Positions 19,641 through 28,523 of a stretch of 64,000 bases of DNA are shown piece after piece; within the stretch, counting starts at the first letter, position 1; each line of letters begins with the position of its first letter. The notes below the pieces were generated by a model. That model was given only the letters and a program-made list of their open reading frames with translations, ran no database searches and had not been told where the DNA came from. The translations under genes and the position numbers were made by a program. Where the stretch lies: NCBI GenBank assembly GCA_017439235.1, contig JAFSJN010000001.1:19194-83193 (forward strand), written 5' to 3'. This DNA is from Paludibacteraceae bacterium (GTDB taxonomy: Bacteria > Bacteroidota > Bacteroidia > Bacteroidales > Paludibacteraceae).

Positions 19641-19879
19641 TCTCCGACAGACGCTCACGAAGCGCGTCTGGTGGAGAGAGCGGAGGCAGAAGTTGTCCGT
19701 CAATTTAACGGAGTGGTATTGACCATTACAACCTTCTTGCCGAACGCGATAGAAAGTACCAACGGTTAAGACACTACTTTCACTATGACAGGGTCAATCT
19801 TTTATAGTTCATTTGCGACTTGGTCGCCGACTACGGGATTACTCCCTCATGTGCACGCGCTATCTATATCATAAGGTAG
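19641..19879 (+). pseudogene. Frameshifted small protein gene or structured RNA
   Basis: Two protein-like readings adjoin in different frames. The first is DAHEARLVERAEAEVVRQFN (from 19650). After a frame change, DHYNLLAERDRKYQRLRHYF runs from 19721, continues as HYDRVNLL, a TAG, then FICDLVADYGITPSCARAIY and IIR to a stop at 19877. Together they resemble a small helical/HTH-like protein broken by a frameshift and one in-frame stop. The resemblance to short Bacteroidota HTH proteins found near insertion sequences is from memory and weak. The segment also forms hairpins (CAGACGC/GCGTCTG; GCGAC/GTCGC) and is bounded by a promoter and a terminator, so a small RNA is the alternative. A 29-codon ORF (19785-19874) overlaps it. 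Confidence 0.35.
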
Positions 19880-19896
19880 TGCGTGTTGCTTTTTTG
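19854..19896 (+). terminator. Intrinsic terminator or attenuator
   Basis: An 11-bp stem (two G-T wobbles) with a 10-nt loop (19854-19885), followed by TTGCTTTTTTG. It closes a transcript of about 270 nt begun at the 19615 promoter, ahead of the nuclease gene. Confidence 0.6.
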
Positions 19897-19913
19897 TAAC
19901 CAGCAAACAAAAC

Positions 19914-20022
19914 TAACTAACAATATTAACTAAAATCACAGTTTTATGAGCAATAATCGTGCCTCGTAGGGGCTAAGACGATTAAAACTATTTTTCGCTT
20001 GTTTGCTGATGGCTGGTGAGGG
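19914..20022 (+). repeat. Upstream copy of the leader and signal-peptide start of the 21162 gene (decayed)
   Basis: AAACTAACTAACAATATTAA and the bases after it, up to TTTTATGAG, match 21124-21166 almost exactly. After a 30-nt insertion, the homology resumes with ATTAAAACTATTTTTCGC and on to about 20019. The resumed part still encodes LKLFFACLLMA, and its differences from the downstream copy are synonymous (CTG/TTG, GCC/GCT). The insertion introduces TAG after seven codons, so this start is dead. Confidence 0.75.
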
Positions 20023-20062
20023 ATGAGGGCGAGATGGTTTAAACTCATAACGGATAATAAGA

Positions 20063-21118
20063 ATGGCACAGGAGATATACAAAAATATCGCTATACTACC
20101 TGAGAGTCAGCAGTTATATGCTGACGTGTGCCATATTATTGACGACATACGTACACGCGTTGCGGTCTATGTCAATTCGGAAGTATGTATGACTAATTGG
20201 CGTATCGGAACGCGTATCAAAGAAGATGTGCTTTACAATAAGCGTGCGGAATATGGCAAACAGGTTATTAAGAATCTGGCTGCACAACTGACCGAACGTT
20301 ATGGTAAAGGTTGGAGTGAAAAGACATTGAGACATTGTCTCCGCGCTGCAGAGACTTTTACTGAAGCAGACATTGTCTCCGCAGTTCAGAGACAATTTAG
20401 TTGGACACATCTAAAGTCGGTAATGTATCTAACAGACCCGCTTGCTCGCCAATTCTACATGCAGATGTGCTATTATGAACATTGGGACACACGCACATTG
20501 GATGAAAAGATTGATAGTCAGTTATACGAGCGCACGGCTATCAGCCGCCGACCGGAAGAGGTGATAAAACGGACATTAAATGATACTGCTGAAAAGAACT
20601 TACTTGTGCCGGATTTGGTGTTCCGAAGTAGTTATTTTCTGGATGCATTAGGACTGCCGGATAGTTTCTCCGAAAAGGATTTAGAGAGTGCTATTATTTC
20701 GCAGATGCAAGAGTTTCTGGCAGAAATGGGCAGTGATTTTGCATTCTTGGCTCGTCAAAAACGAATAACAATAGATGCCACCGACTATTATATTGATTTG
20801 TTATTTTATCATAGAGGATTACGAAGATTAGTAGCAATTGATCTAAAATTAGGTAAGTTTAAACCTGAGCACGAGGGACAAATGCGACTCTATCTGCGTT
20901 ATCTTAATCAAAAGGAGCGACGTGAAGGAGAGGGGTCGCCGATAGGTTTGATTTTATGCAGCGAAGGTAATACGGAGCATATTGAGTACTTGATGTTAGA
21001 TGAGGAGAGTCCGATAAAAGTAGCGCAATACTACACCCAACTGCCGAATAAGCGAATGTTGGCAGAGAAACTGCAACGTGCAATAGCTATCGCAAGAGAG
21101 CATTACACAGAGAAATGA
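20063..21118 (+). CDS. DUF1016 / YhcG-type PD-(D/E)XK nuclease family protein
   Basis: 351 residues. The N-terminal half is a helical DUF1016 domain (NWRIGTRIKEDVLY, YGKQVIKNLAAQLTERYGKG, FSWTHLKSVMYL). The C-terminal half is a PD-(D/E)XK-like core: YYIDLLFYHRGLRRLVAIDLKLGKFKP in pieces, i.e. an Asp on strand 2 and a D-L-K in place of the usual E-L-K, then GQMRLYLRYLN. Family members are found in many bacteria, often in accessory or defence-like islands; their substrate is not firmly established. The gene lies between two copies of the leader of the next gene, as if a nuclease gene had been placed between them. No own promoter of the Bacteroidota type is visible. No restriction-modification partner lies beside it. 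Confidence 0.87.
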   Translation: MAQEIYKNIAILPESQQLYADVCHIIDDIRTRVAVYVNSEVCMTNWRIGTRIKEDVLYNKRAEYGKQVIKNLAAQLTERYGKGWSEKTLRHCLRAAETFTEADIVSAVQRQFSWTHLKSVMYLTDPLARQFYMQMCYYEHWDTRTLDEKIDSQLYERTAISRRPEEVIKRTLNDTAEKNLLVPDLVFRSSYFLDALGLPDSFSEKDLESAIISQMQEFLAEMGSDFAFLARQKRITIDATDYYIDLLFYHRGLRRLVAIDLKLGKFKPEHEGQMRLYLRYLNQKERREGEGSPIGLILCSEGNTEHIEYLMLDEESPIKVAQYYTQLPNKRMLAEKLQRAIAIAREHYTEK

Positions 21119-21123
21119 AGGTA

Positions 21124-21200
21124 AAAACTAACTAACAATATTAACTAAAATCACAGGTTTTATGAGAAAATTAAAACTATTTTTCGCCTGTCTGCTGATG
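21124..21200 (+). repeat. Downstream copy of the duplicated leader and gene start
   Basis: Intact partner of the repeat at 19914-20022. It covers the AACTAACTAACAATATTAAC leader, the ATG and the first part of the signal peptide of the 2177-residue protein. Confidence 0.75.
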
Positions 21201-24200
21201 GCCGTCCTCAGCATCGGGCAAGTGTGGGCAGGTGAAACAACGTACACGTTTACAGCTAAAACATGGACAGCAACAAGTGGTGGCTCTAACGCCGACTGGA
21301 CGAGTGGACAAGATGGAGCTGGATTCTCAAATAATGGTATTCAGGTAACCGCAAATAGCACTGGAGCGAATGGTACATCGCCTATTTCGTTCACCAACGT
21401 AACAAAGGTAGAGTGCATTTATAACACGAACAAAAGTGCCGGAGCCGGTTCCTTTGATGTAAAAGTAGGTAATAATAGTGCACAAAATGTAACCTGTGAA
21501 TATAGCGGCAGCAGTGATGGTAGAACGGCTAATTTTAAAGCTACCGTAAACTACGCCACGGCACAAACGGGTAATGTGAATATAAAAATTAACACAACCA
21601 CAAATAGTATCTATCTTGTAAGTGTTACTATTACCACTTCCGATAGTGGAGACACTCCGAGCAAGCAAGATCTCGGAGCTGATGACCTGAAATGGAGTGC
21701 TGATGCAGCAACAGTTACCATTGGCGGTAACAACAATGTATACCCGACATTAACACTCAAGCAAGGTCTTTCTGTGACTTATGAAAGCACAGCTACCACT
21801 GTTGCAGAAATAGGCGAGACGAGTGGCACTATCACTCTCAAAAAGGCCGGTACAACAACCATTAAAGCTGTCTTTGCGGGTGATGACACTTACAATGCAA
21901 AGACTGTTTCTTACGATTTGACTGTTAATCCGGCTCCGCTGGTTCCGATTGTAGGTGCTGCAGTTGATGTTTTGACAGCAGCAAATTTCACTGCAACGGG
22001 TTCTTCATATACGGCATTTTCAAATGTTCAAGCGGCGAATGAGGGACATTCAGATGCTGTATATTTAGGTAAAACTGCTAAAAATGGCAACAATATCCAG
22101 ATTAATAGTATTTCTTCCGGTAATGCTGGACGTGAAATTGCTACGTCTGAATCAGGAGGTACAATCAAGCGTTTAGAGGTTACATGGGGGAGTGGCAACA
22201 ATGATAGTCGTAATGTGATGATATACGGATCTCATAACGCTTATGACGCAACAGAAACCTCAAAGACGGTTACGAATTTAGGGTCGATTACTTATCATAC
22301 TGGTGATGTTTCGGGCTATGTCGATATTGATGACTCAGAAGAAGCATTTGAATATATCCAGATAACGGCAAGCGGCGCAATGTATGTCAGCGAAATGCGC
22401 ATCAGTTGGATGCCTGCGGAAAAATATGCAATAAACATAGCTTCTGTAACCAACGGTACACTCGTTGTTAAGGATGGCGATGATGCAATTACCAGTGGTG
22501 CAGAATTTACAGAAGGGAAGACTCTCACAGTTATTGCTACTCCGAATGATGGTTTCAAATTGGATGGTATCAAAGTTATTGAAACCGGTTCTAATCCTGA
22601 GAATGATGTAACAAGTACAGTTCTTGCCGGCACGACGCTTACTGTTCCCGCATATGCTGTTACCATTTCTGCTGAGTTCTCAGCAAACGTAGCTCCGTTC
22701 GCAACTCTTACATTGAGTGAAATCGGAGAAGAAACTGTTTATTACGATGATGACTCCAAACGCGAAGGCGACATTGTTTCTCTGCCTCTCACAGCAGCAT
22801 CTTGCAGTAAGGTATTTGTAGGATGGGATCCTAATGTGGATTGTGCGACTGAGCCGACATATGCTCCAGGTGCAGACTTTACTCTTGGAGCATCAGCTTC
22901 CAATAAGTTGTACGCAGTATATGCAACTCCGATTGTAGATACTGAATCTGAGCCTGTTTTGGCACAAACATTGCAATATGACACATGGACTTATTCTGGA
23001 ACAACTACGAACAAGAGTTCGTATCGTCTGTTCGGTAATGGTGCTTATGTAGAGTCAGCTGAGTTTGATTTGAGCCTCTTGGCAAAAGTAAAAGTGTTTG
23101 GTGGTACTTTTGGAGGTCAAGACACATACAAAACGGGTACTATTGGTGACGGTACAAATACTTGGAAATCGATTGAGCTTACCGGAAACGGAAATGCAAA
23201 AGAACATGAATTTATTGAGGGTAATGCGTTGTCTGGGAATGGTAAATTGTATGTAACGAGTACCTGCGGAAATGGTACAGATAATGGTCTCCGTATCTCG
23301 AAAGTAGAGATTTATACTTATCCTGTCACATATGCGAATTATTCCACAGCATGTATGGCTCAAGTAGCTACTCCGACGTTCTCGCCGGCAGCAGGTACTT
23401 ATACTGCTGTTCAGAACGTAACGATTTCTTGCGCAACTTCCGGTGCAACAATCTATTACACGACAGATGGCACAACTCCTTCTACAAGTTCGACGTTGTA
23501 CGGAAGTGCTATTACCGTTGATGCCAACATGACCATCAAGGCTATTGCTGTTAAGAGCGAAATGGCTAACTCTGCAGTTGCAACAGCAGAATACGAAATC
23601 AACCTGCCGTTGAGTACAGTAGATGCTATCTTTGCAAAAGCAAAAGAAGTTAAGAGCACGGAAACAGATGTAACTGTGACATTTGGTAACTGGGTTGTTT
23701 CGGCAACAAAGGATGCTAATGCTTATGTAACAGATGGTACAAAGGGCTTCATTATTTATGCAAATAATCATGGTTTCAATGTAGGTGATGTTCTTAGTGG
23801 AACAGCTAATTGCAAGGTGAAGATGTATGCCGGTTCTGCAGAACTGACCACATTGACTTCTGAAACAGCCGGCTTGACTGTTACTCCGAATGGTTCTGTA
23901 GATGCAGCAACTAAGACTATTGCTGATTTGGATAGCATCAATACCGGTGCGCTGGTTGTATTGAACGGTTTGTTCTACAATGGTTCGAAATTGGTAGATG
24001 CTTCCGAGAATGAGATTACTCCTTATAGTACGTTCTACTCTGAAATGGCAAGTAAACTGGAAGAGAATCATGTATATAACATTACAGGTATCTATGTTCA
24101 GTACTACGCTACCAAGGAGATTGCGCCGCGTGCAGCTGCTGATATCGTTGATGCAACAGAGTACGTGAAAGTATCGTTTGATGCAAACGCTAATGACGCA

Positions 24201-27200
24201 ACAGGTGATCTTCCTGAGGATGTAACAGGTCTCATTGCAGGACATAATACCTATACAATTCCTACCGAGAAACCGCTGACGCGTGATGCCTATCTCCAGA
24301 TTGGTTGGAATACCAATAAGGATGCAACCGAGGCATTGGAAGGCAACTTGACCAATATTACCACCAATACCACCCTCTATGCTATCTGGACTGCGAAAGA
24401 GACTTGTGCTATCACGTTCTATGACAGAGGTAATGTACATGCCGAAAAGGCTCCGTATCAGGGTGTTGAATACACCATCGATGTCGCTCCTTCAGAATTA
24501 CCGAGCGGATACACGTTCGCTGGTTGGAGTGCTGACCCGATTACAACCGAAGTTACTAGCGCAGAGTTGGTAACCACTATTACTCCCGCTTCTGCAACAA
24601 TGAGCCTCTATGCCGTCTATACTCGTTCGGAAGGCGAAGAAGTAATCACTTACAACAAGGTTACTGAGACTCCGACAGATTGGGCAGGCAAGTACCTGAT
24701 TGTAAGCGAAGATTTCAATGTTGCTTTCGATGGTTCGTTAGAAACTCTGGATGCAGCAGATGATGTTATTGAAGTTACTATCAACGAAGGTGTTATTGCC
24801 GGTTCGGCTAAAGTTAATGCTGCTGTGTTCACTGTTGCCGCTGCAACAACGAATTACAGCATTCGTTCAGCAAGTGGTTTCTATATTGGTCAGACTGCTA
24901 ATAGTAATGGTTTATTGAGTAGTACAACTACTGTTTACACCAATACACTTGCGATAAGTGAAGGTGATGCCGTTATTACATCCAGTGGTAATCCTACATT
25001 GCGTTACAATAAAGCATCAGATCAAAACCGCTTCCGTTACTACAAGAGTGGTCAGCAACCTGTTCAACTTTACAAACAACATGTAACACTCCCGACCGTT
25101 TATTACACTACAGCTCCGGTTAGCCGCTACACTGTTTCGTTCAACCTCGCAGAGGATGAGCAAGGTTCGTTCAGCGACATCTCGGTTGTTCAAGGTGAGG
25201 ATGCTACTCTGCCGGCAGCAGTTCCGACCAAATTGCACTATACATTCAACAAGTGGAAAGATGCCAATAATAATGAATACGCAGCTGAGGCTACTATTGA
25301 GAATGTAACATCGAACATCGTTCTGAGTGCTACTTGGACGGAAAATAGTAAGGCTAATGTGACATTCGATGCTAATGGCGGATCTGATGTTGCTGCCATC
25401 AATGATGTTTACGAAGGTGAGACTTACACGCTGCCTGACGCTCCGGCGTACGGAACGAATATCTTCGGCGGTTGGAAAGTTGGTGACAATGTATATGCTG
25501 CCGGTACAGAAATGACGATGAGCACTCCTGCGGATCCTATTGAATATGTAGCTCAATGGACTGTAGTTCCTGAGTTCAACGCCGGTTATTGGTTCAAGGT
25601 AACCGATGCATCGACTCTGGCTGCAGGTCAATTCGTAATGATTGTTGCCGAAGATGATGATTATGCATTAGGTGCTACTCAGAATAGCAATAACCGTTCT
25701 GCAGATGCCATCAGCAAGACGGCAACTCCCGCTGCAGCATACTACGCAACCGCTCCGGCTATCCTGCTTCTTCAGAATGGTGTAGCAGACGATCAGTTTG
25801 GTCTCTATGTTACAAATGGCGAGACAAAAGGTTATCTGTATGCAGCAGCATCCGGAAGCAACCACATGAAGACGCAAGAAGCTCTTGATGTCAACGCTTC
25901 ATGGAAAATTGCTATTGAAAATGGTGTGACTACAGTTATTGCGACAGGTTCTGAAAACAGAAATAACTTACTCTACAATAGCGGAAGTGTTATCTTTAGT
26001 TGCTATACAGGTACAAGCAGTTCTATCAAGAACGTAGCAATCTATCGTTATGAAGAAAGCAACAAACTGCAGGTAAGTTACGCAGGTAAGGGAACCGAGC
26101 ACGTACAAGGTGCATTGGTTGACGCAGGCGGAAGCGTAACGCTGGCTGCTGCTCCTGCTGCTCCGGAAGCAGAGGATGTAACGTACTCGTTCGTAAGCTG
26201 GGTAGTTGATAGCGAAGAGTATGCTCCGGCTGCTGAGATCGCGAACATCACCGAAAATAAGGTAGTATATGCTAAGTGGAACGTTGTAACGAATCCTGAG
26301 GCAGAGGAAATCACTATTCCGGTTGAGGATGTAGTAGCAAGCGATATTCACGTTAAAGAGAATCAGACGGTAACGGTTGAGGTGACAGAAGATGTTACCC
26401 TGGGTAATTTGGATCTGGAGAATGGTGCTATCCTTGAGTTTGAAGTTGCAGCAGGTAAGACGGTTGAGGCTAATGACCTTATCCTCCGTTCAAGTTCGGC
26501 TTCCAACGGTGTAGAAGGTATGTCCAGCCAAGCTCCTGTGATGCCAGTAGTCAATGGTGTCTTAGCTCTTGAGATTCAACTTCGTCCGGATGAGATGAAC
26601 GCAGAGAACTCCAGCTTGTGGTACTGTATCGCAGCTCCGTTCGATGTAGATATCAATAACGGTTTCGAGTGGGTTCACCCGAATGGAAGCAGAACACCGA
26701 TGGTTCATAATGTGGACTTCCAAATCTTCGCATACGACGGCGCTCGTCGTGCAACAGGTATCAGTGGTTGGCAGCGTACTAGCGGTACGATGAAGGCCGG
26801 TGTGGCTCACTTCATCGGTTTCGACAACGCAAGACCAAACCAGAACACGATTCGTCTGACGGCTAAAACTAATACCGTTGCTCCTGCTACAGAAATCGCT
26901 CTGGGTTCGTATCCTGGTGCTACGGAATACCAGAACTGGAACGGTGTAGCTAACCCGACCCTGCAGTATATCGGCATTAACAAGGATATCGTAGCCTTCG
27001 ATTATGGTATCCAGGATTACAACACCTACGCTAATACTGCTTACAACTACTTCGTAGGTTCGCCGTTCTTCATCCAGCAAGACGGTGGCTCGATAGCTGT
27101 TGATCATAATGATCGTGGTGGTGCAATTCACGCTCCGAAACGTGTAGAAGATAAATTAGAGTACTGCGTACGTATCAACGCTGCAGGCGCAAAGAGCTTC

Positions 27201-27695
27201 GAGAGCCAGATGTATGTTCGCGCTTCCGAGACGGCTTCCAGTGAATACGAAGAAGGTCATGACTTGGCATCGCAGAGCAGCACAACGCCAAAGTACGGTG
27301 CACGTATCTGGTCTGAGAACTACAACATGCGTCTGGGTATTGAGGAAGCTCAGCTCACTAACGGCAATGCTTCTTACGTTCTCGGTATCGCTACTCCCGC
27401 TGCAGGTGAGTACACAATCAGCGTAGCTGCTCCTAAGGAGAATGCTACTCTCTATCTCACCTACAACGGCAGCATCATCTGGAACTTGAGTAACGGCGCT
27501 TACACAATCGACCTGCCGAAGGGTATTACTTCCGGCTACGGCCTGGTAATGCAGGCTAAGGCTCCGCAAGTTGGTACCGACATCGAGAGTCAGACCGCTA
27601 TCGTCAACGGCGTAGAGAAAGTTGTCATCAACAACACCATCTACATCCTCCGCGACCAGCAGATGTACGACCTAACCGGTAAGATGGTTAAGTAA
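21162..27695 (+). CDS. Giant exported protein with InlB-type and Ig-like repeats
   Basis: 2177 residues. A signal peptide (MRKLKLFFACLLMAVLSIGQVWA) leads into beta-sandwich modules. Recognisable parts: an Ig-like segment (about 170-255, with DDTYNAKTVSYDLTV); a divergent InlB-type repeat (about 422-505); a chitobiase-C-like segment (about 736-805, ATPTFSPAAGTYTAVQNVTI and YYTTDGTTPS); an OB-fold-like segment (about 808-1000, with AYVTDGTKGFIIY); Listeria-Bacteroides (InlB B) repeats at about 1005-1150, 1321-1470 and 1627-1705; and a tail (VVINNTIYILRD...YDLTGKMVK) shared with two other exported proteins. Probably surface-exposed; function unknown. The ATG follows a leader duplicated upstream of the nuclease gene. 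No promoter is seen in the 43-nt gap, so read-through from upstream is likely. Confidence 0.85.
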   Translation: MRKLKLFFACLLMAVLSIGQVWAGETTYTFTAKTWTATSGGSNADWTSGQDGAGFSNNGIQVTANSTGANGTSPISFTNVTKVECIYNTNKSAGAGSFDVKVGNNSAQNVTCEYSGSSDGRTANFKATVNYATAQTGNVNIKINTTTNSIYLVSVTITTSDSGDTPSKQDLGADDLKWSADAATVTIGGNNNVYPTLTLKQGLSVTYESTATTVAEIGETSGTITLKKAGTTTIKAVFAGDDTYNAKTVSYDLTVNPAPLVPIVGAAVDVLTAANFTATGSSYTAFSNVQAANEGHSDAVYLGKTAKNGNNIQINSISSGNAGREIATSESGGTIKRLEVTWGSGNNDSRNVMIYGSHNAYDATETSKTVTNLGSITYHTGDVSGYVDIDDSEEAFEYIQITASGAMYVSEMRISWMPAEKYAINIASVTNGTLVVKDGDDAITSGAEFTEGKTLTVIATPNDGFKLDGIKVIETGSNPENDVTSTVLAGTTLTVPAYAVTISAEFSANVAPFATLTLSEIGEETVYYDDDSKREGDIVSLPLTAASCSKVFVGWDPNVDCATEPTYAPGADFTLGASASNKLYAVYATPIVDTESEPVLAQTLQYDTWTYSGTTTNKSSYRLFGNGAYVESAEFDLSLLAKVKVFGGTFGGQDTYKTGTIGDGTNTWKSIELTGNGNAKEHEFIEGNALSGNGKLYVTSTCGNGTDNGLRISKVEIYTYPVTYANYSTACMAQVATPTFSPAAGTYTAVQNVTISCATSGATIYYTTDGTTPSTSSTLYGSAITVDANMTIKAIAVKSEMANSAVATAEYEINLPLSTVDAIFAKAKEVKSTETDVTVTFGNWVVSATKDANAYVTDGTKGFIIYANNHGFNVGDVLSGTANCKVKMYAGSAELTTLTSETAGLTVTPNGSVDAATKTIADLDSINTGALVVLNGLFYNGSKLVDASENEITPYSTFYSEMASKLEENHVYNITGIYVQYYATKEIAPRAAADIVDATEYVKVSFDANANDATGDLPEDVTGLIAGHNTYTIPTEKPLTRDAYLQIGWNTNKDATEALEGNLTNITTNTTLYAIWTAKETCAITFYDRGNVHAEKAPYQGVEYTIDVAPSELPSGYTFAGWSADPITTEVTSAELVTTITPASATMSLYAVYTRSEGEEVITYNKVTETPTDWAGKYLIVSEDFNVAFDGSLETLDAADDVIEVTINEGVIAGSAKVNAAVFTVAAATTNYSIRSASGFYIGQTANSNGLLSSTTTVYTNTLAISEGDAVITSSGNPTLRYNKASDQNRFRYYKSGQQPVQLYKQHVTLPTVYYTTAPVSRYTVSFNLAEDEQGSFSDISVVQGEDATLPAAVPTKLHYTFNKWKDANNNEYAAEATIENVTSNIVLSATWTENSKANVTFDANGGSDVAAINDVYEGETYTLPDAPAYGTNIFGGWKVGDNVYAAGTEMTMSTPADPIEYVAQWTVVPEFNAGYWFKVTDASTLAAGQFVMIVAEDDDYALGATQNSNNRSADAISKTATPAAAYYATAPAILLLQNGVADDQFGLYVTNGETKGYLYAAASGSNHMKTQEALDVNASWKIAIENGVTTVIATGSENRNNLLYNSGSVIFSCYTGTSSSIKNVAIYRYEESNKLQVSYAGKGTEHVQGALVDAGGSVTLAAAPAAPEAEDVTYSFVSWVVDSEEYAPAAEIANITENKVVYAKWNVVTNPEAEEITIPVEDVVASDIHVKENQTVTVEVTEDVTLGNLDLENGAILEFEVAAGKTVEANDLILRSSSASNGVEGMSSQAPVMPVVNGVLALEIQLRPDEMNAENSSLWYCIAAPFDVDINNGFEWVHPNGSRTPMVHNVDFQIFAYDGARRATGISGWQRTSGTMKAGVAHFIGFDNARPNQNTIRLTAKTNTVAPATEIALGSYPGATEYQNWNGVANPTLQYIGINKDIVAFDYGIQDYNTYANTAYNYFVGSPFFIQQDGGSIAVDHNDRGGAIHAPKRVEDKLEYCVRINAAGAKSFESQMYVRASETASSEYEEGHDLASQSSTTPKYGARIWSENYNMRLGIEEAQLTNGNASYVLGIATPAAGEYTISVAAPKENATLYLTYNGSIIWNLSNGAYTIDLPKGITSGYGLVMQAKAPQVGTDIESQTAIVNGVEKVVINNTIYILRDQQMYDLTGKMVK

Positions 27696-27755
27696 CGCAT
27701 TAACAAATGAAAGAGTTAATGAATTAACGAAAAGATGCAAAAAGTACGGCAAAGA

Positions 27756-27787
27756 TTTGCATATGTCAAAAATTTGCCGTACCTTTG
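27756..27787 (+). promoter_or_regulatory. Promoter of the small peptide and queuosine operon
   Basis: TTTG (27756-27759), 20-nt spacer, TACCTTTG (27780-27787). The predicted start point leaves a short leader before the ATG at 27808. Confidence 0.82.
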
Positions 27788-27807
27788 CAGCCGAATTTCA
27801 GAAGATT

Positions 27808-27951
27808 ATGAAAAAGATGCAATACATACAACCGAAAATGGACACCGTTGTCATGCCGGAGCGAGCAATGATGGAATTCCAGTCATCTCCTAACCTCGAT
27901 CCGCACGCTCCTACCCGCGGAGGCTACTCCCCCGTACCCGGTAACGAGTAA
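27808..27951 (+). CDS. Small 47-residue peptide of unknown function
   Basis: [20 protein letters not shown], then [19 protein letters not shown], ending YSPVPGNE. The ATG at 27808 is preferred over the upstream ATG at 27757, which lies inside the promoter. The pattern MKK-x-YIxP...VV followed by a Ser/Pro/Gly-rich tail recalls short uncharacterised Bacteroidales peptides that I know only as hypothetical proteins. There is no transmembrane segment or lipobox. It is the first translated product of the transcript that continues into queF 80 nt later, so it may be a leader peptide or an independent small protein. No function can be assigned. Confidence 0.6.
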   Translation: MKKMQYIQPKMDTVVMPERAMMEFQSSPNLDPHAPTRGGYSPVPGNE

Positions 27952-27979
27952 ACATCTTGCCTCACGGCATCGAAATTCC

Positions 27980-28009
27980 ATCAAGGCGGCCCACACGGGT
28001 CGCCTTGAT
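27980..28009 (+). other. Strong stem-loop ahead of queF
   Basis: ATCAAGGCGGCCC and GGGTCGCCTTGAT pair over 13 bp (one G-T) with an ACAC loop, ending 22 nt before the queF ATG. No T-run follows on the plus strand, so it is not a standard terminator. It does not match a preQ1 riboswitch pattern I know. It may be an mRNA stability or processing hairpin. Confidence 0.55.
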
Positions 28010-28031
28010 AGGTGCAATAAAAACCAACACT

Positions 28032-28523
28032 ATGCGTAACGAACACGACCTACAAGGTGTAACCCTACTGGGCGACCATAAGGTACCCTACCCAACCGAC
28101 TATGACCCCAACATATTGGAGGCCTTCGTCAATATGCACCCGGACAACGAGTACTTAGTTACCTTCGATTGCCCCGAGTTCTCTTCCCTCTGCCCTAAGA
28201 CCGGACAACCCGACTTCGGACATATATTTATCTCCTATATTCCCCGCGAGAAAATGGTGGAGAGTAAGTCTCTCAAGCTGTACCTCTTCTCCTTCCGTAA
28301 CCATGGCGACTTCCATGAGGATTGCATCAATATCATCATGAAAGACCTCATCCGCCTTATGGACCCGCGATATATAGAGGTAACCGGCTATTTCATGCCC
28401 CGCGGAGGAATAAGCATCTACCCGTTCGCCAACTGGGGAGACGCCGAACATCAAGACCTGTGTAAGGCACGCCTGCAAGCTAAGATGACGGACAACCTAC
28501 ATCGCCAAAAACCGCAACTGTAA
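28032..28523 (+). CDS. queF: NADPH-dependent 7-cyano-7-deazaguanine reductase QueF (preQ1 synthase)
   Basis: 163 residues from the ATG at 28032, the size of short unimodular QueF. An upstream in-frame ATG at 27957 would translate the strong hairpin and is rejected. QueF reduces the nitrile of preQ0 to the amine of preQ1 for queuosine tRNA modification. Visible motifs: the catalytic Cys54 in [13 protein letters not shown] with Asp61, the NADPH/QueF signature [14 protein letters not shown] (77-90), and His91. It overlaps queC by one base (TAATG), and queD and queE follow, so the full route from 6-carboxytetrahydropterin to preQ1 is encoded in one operon. Confidence 0.95.
   Translation: MRNEHDLQGVTLLGDHKVPYPTDYDPNILEAFVNMHPDNEYLVTFDCPEFSSLCPKTGQPDFGHIFISYIPREKMVESKSLKLYLFSFRNHGDFHEDCINIIMKDLIRLMDPRYIEVTGYFMPRGGISIYPFANWGDAEHQDLCKARLQAKMTDNLHRQKPQL

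Noticed and set aside
19373-19769. Overlapping ORFs of 74 and 100 codons
   Set aside because: They run through divergent promoters and low-complexity DNA; only the conserved-looking pieces from 19641 onward were kept, as a possible pseudogene.
23055-24440. 461-codon cysteine-rich open frame opposite the 2177-residue protein
   Set aside because: Composition is typical of an antisense frame; the plus strand has clear InlB and chitobiase-like domains.
27980-28009. Hairpin considered as a preQ1 riboswitch or terminator
   Set aside because: It lacks the preQ1-I loop and A-rich tail pattern, and no T-run follows it on the plus strand; kept only as an unexplained stem-loop.
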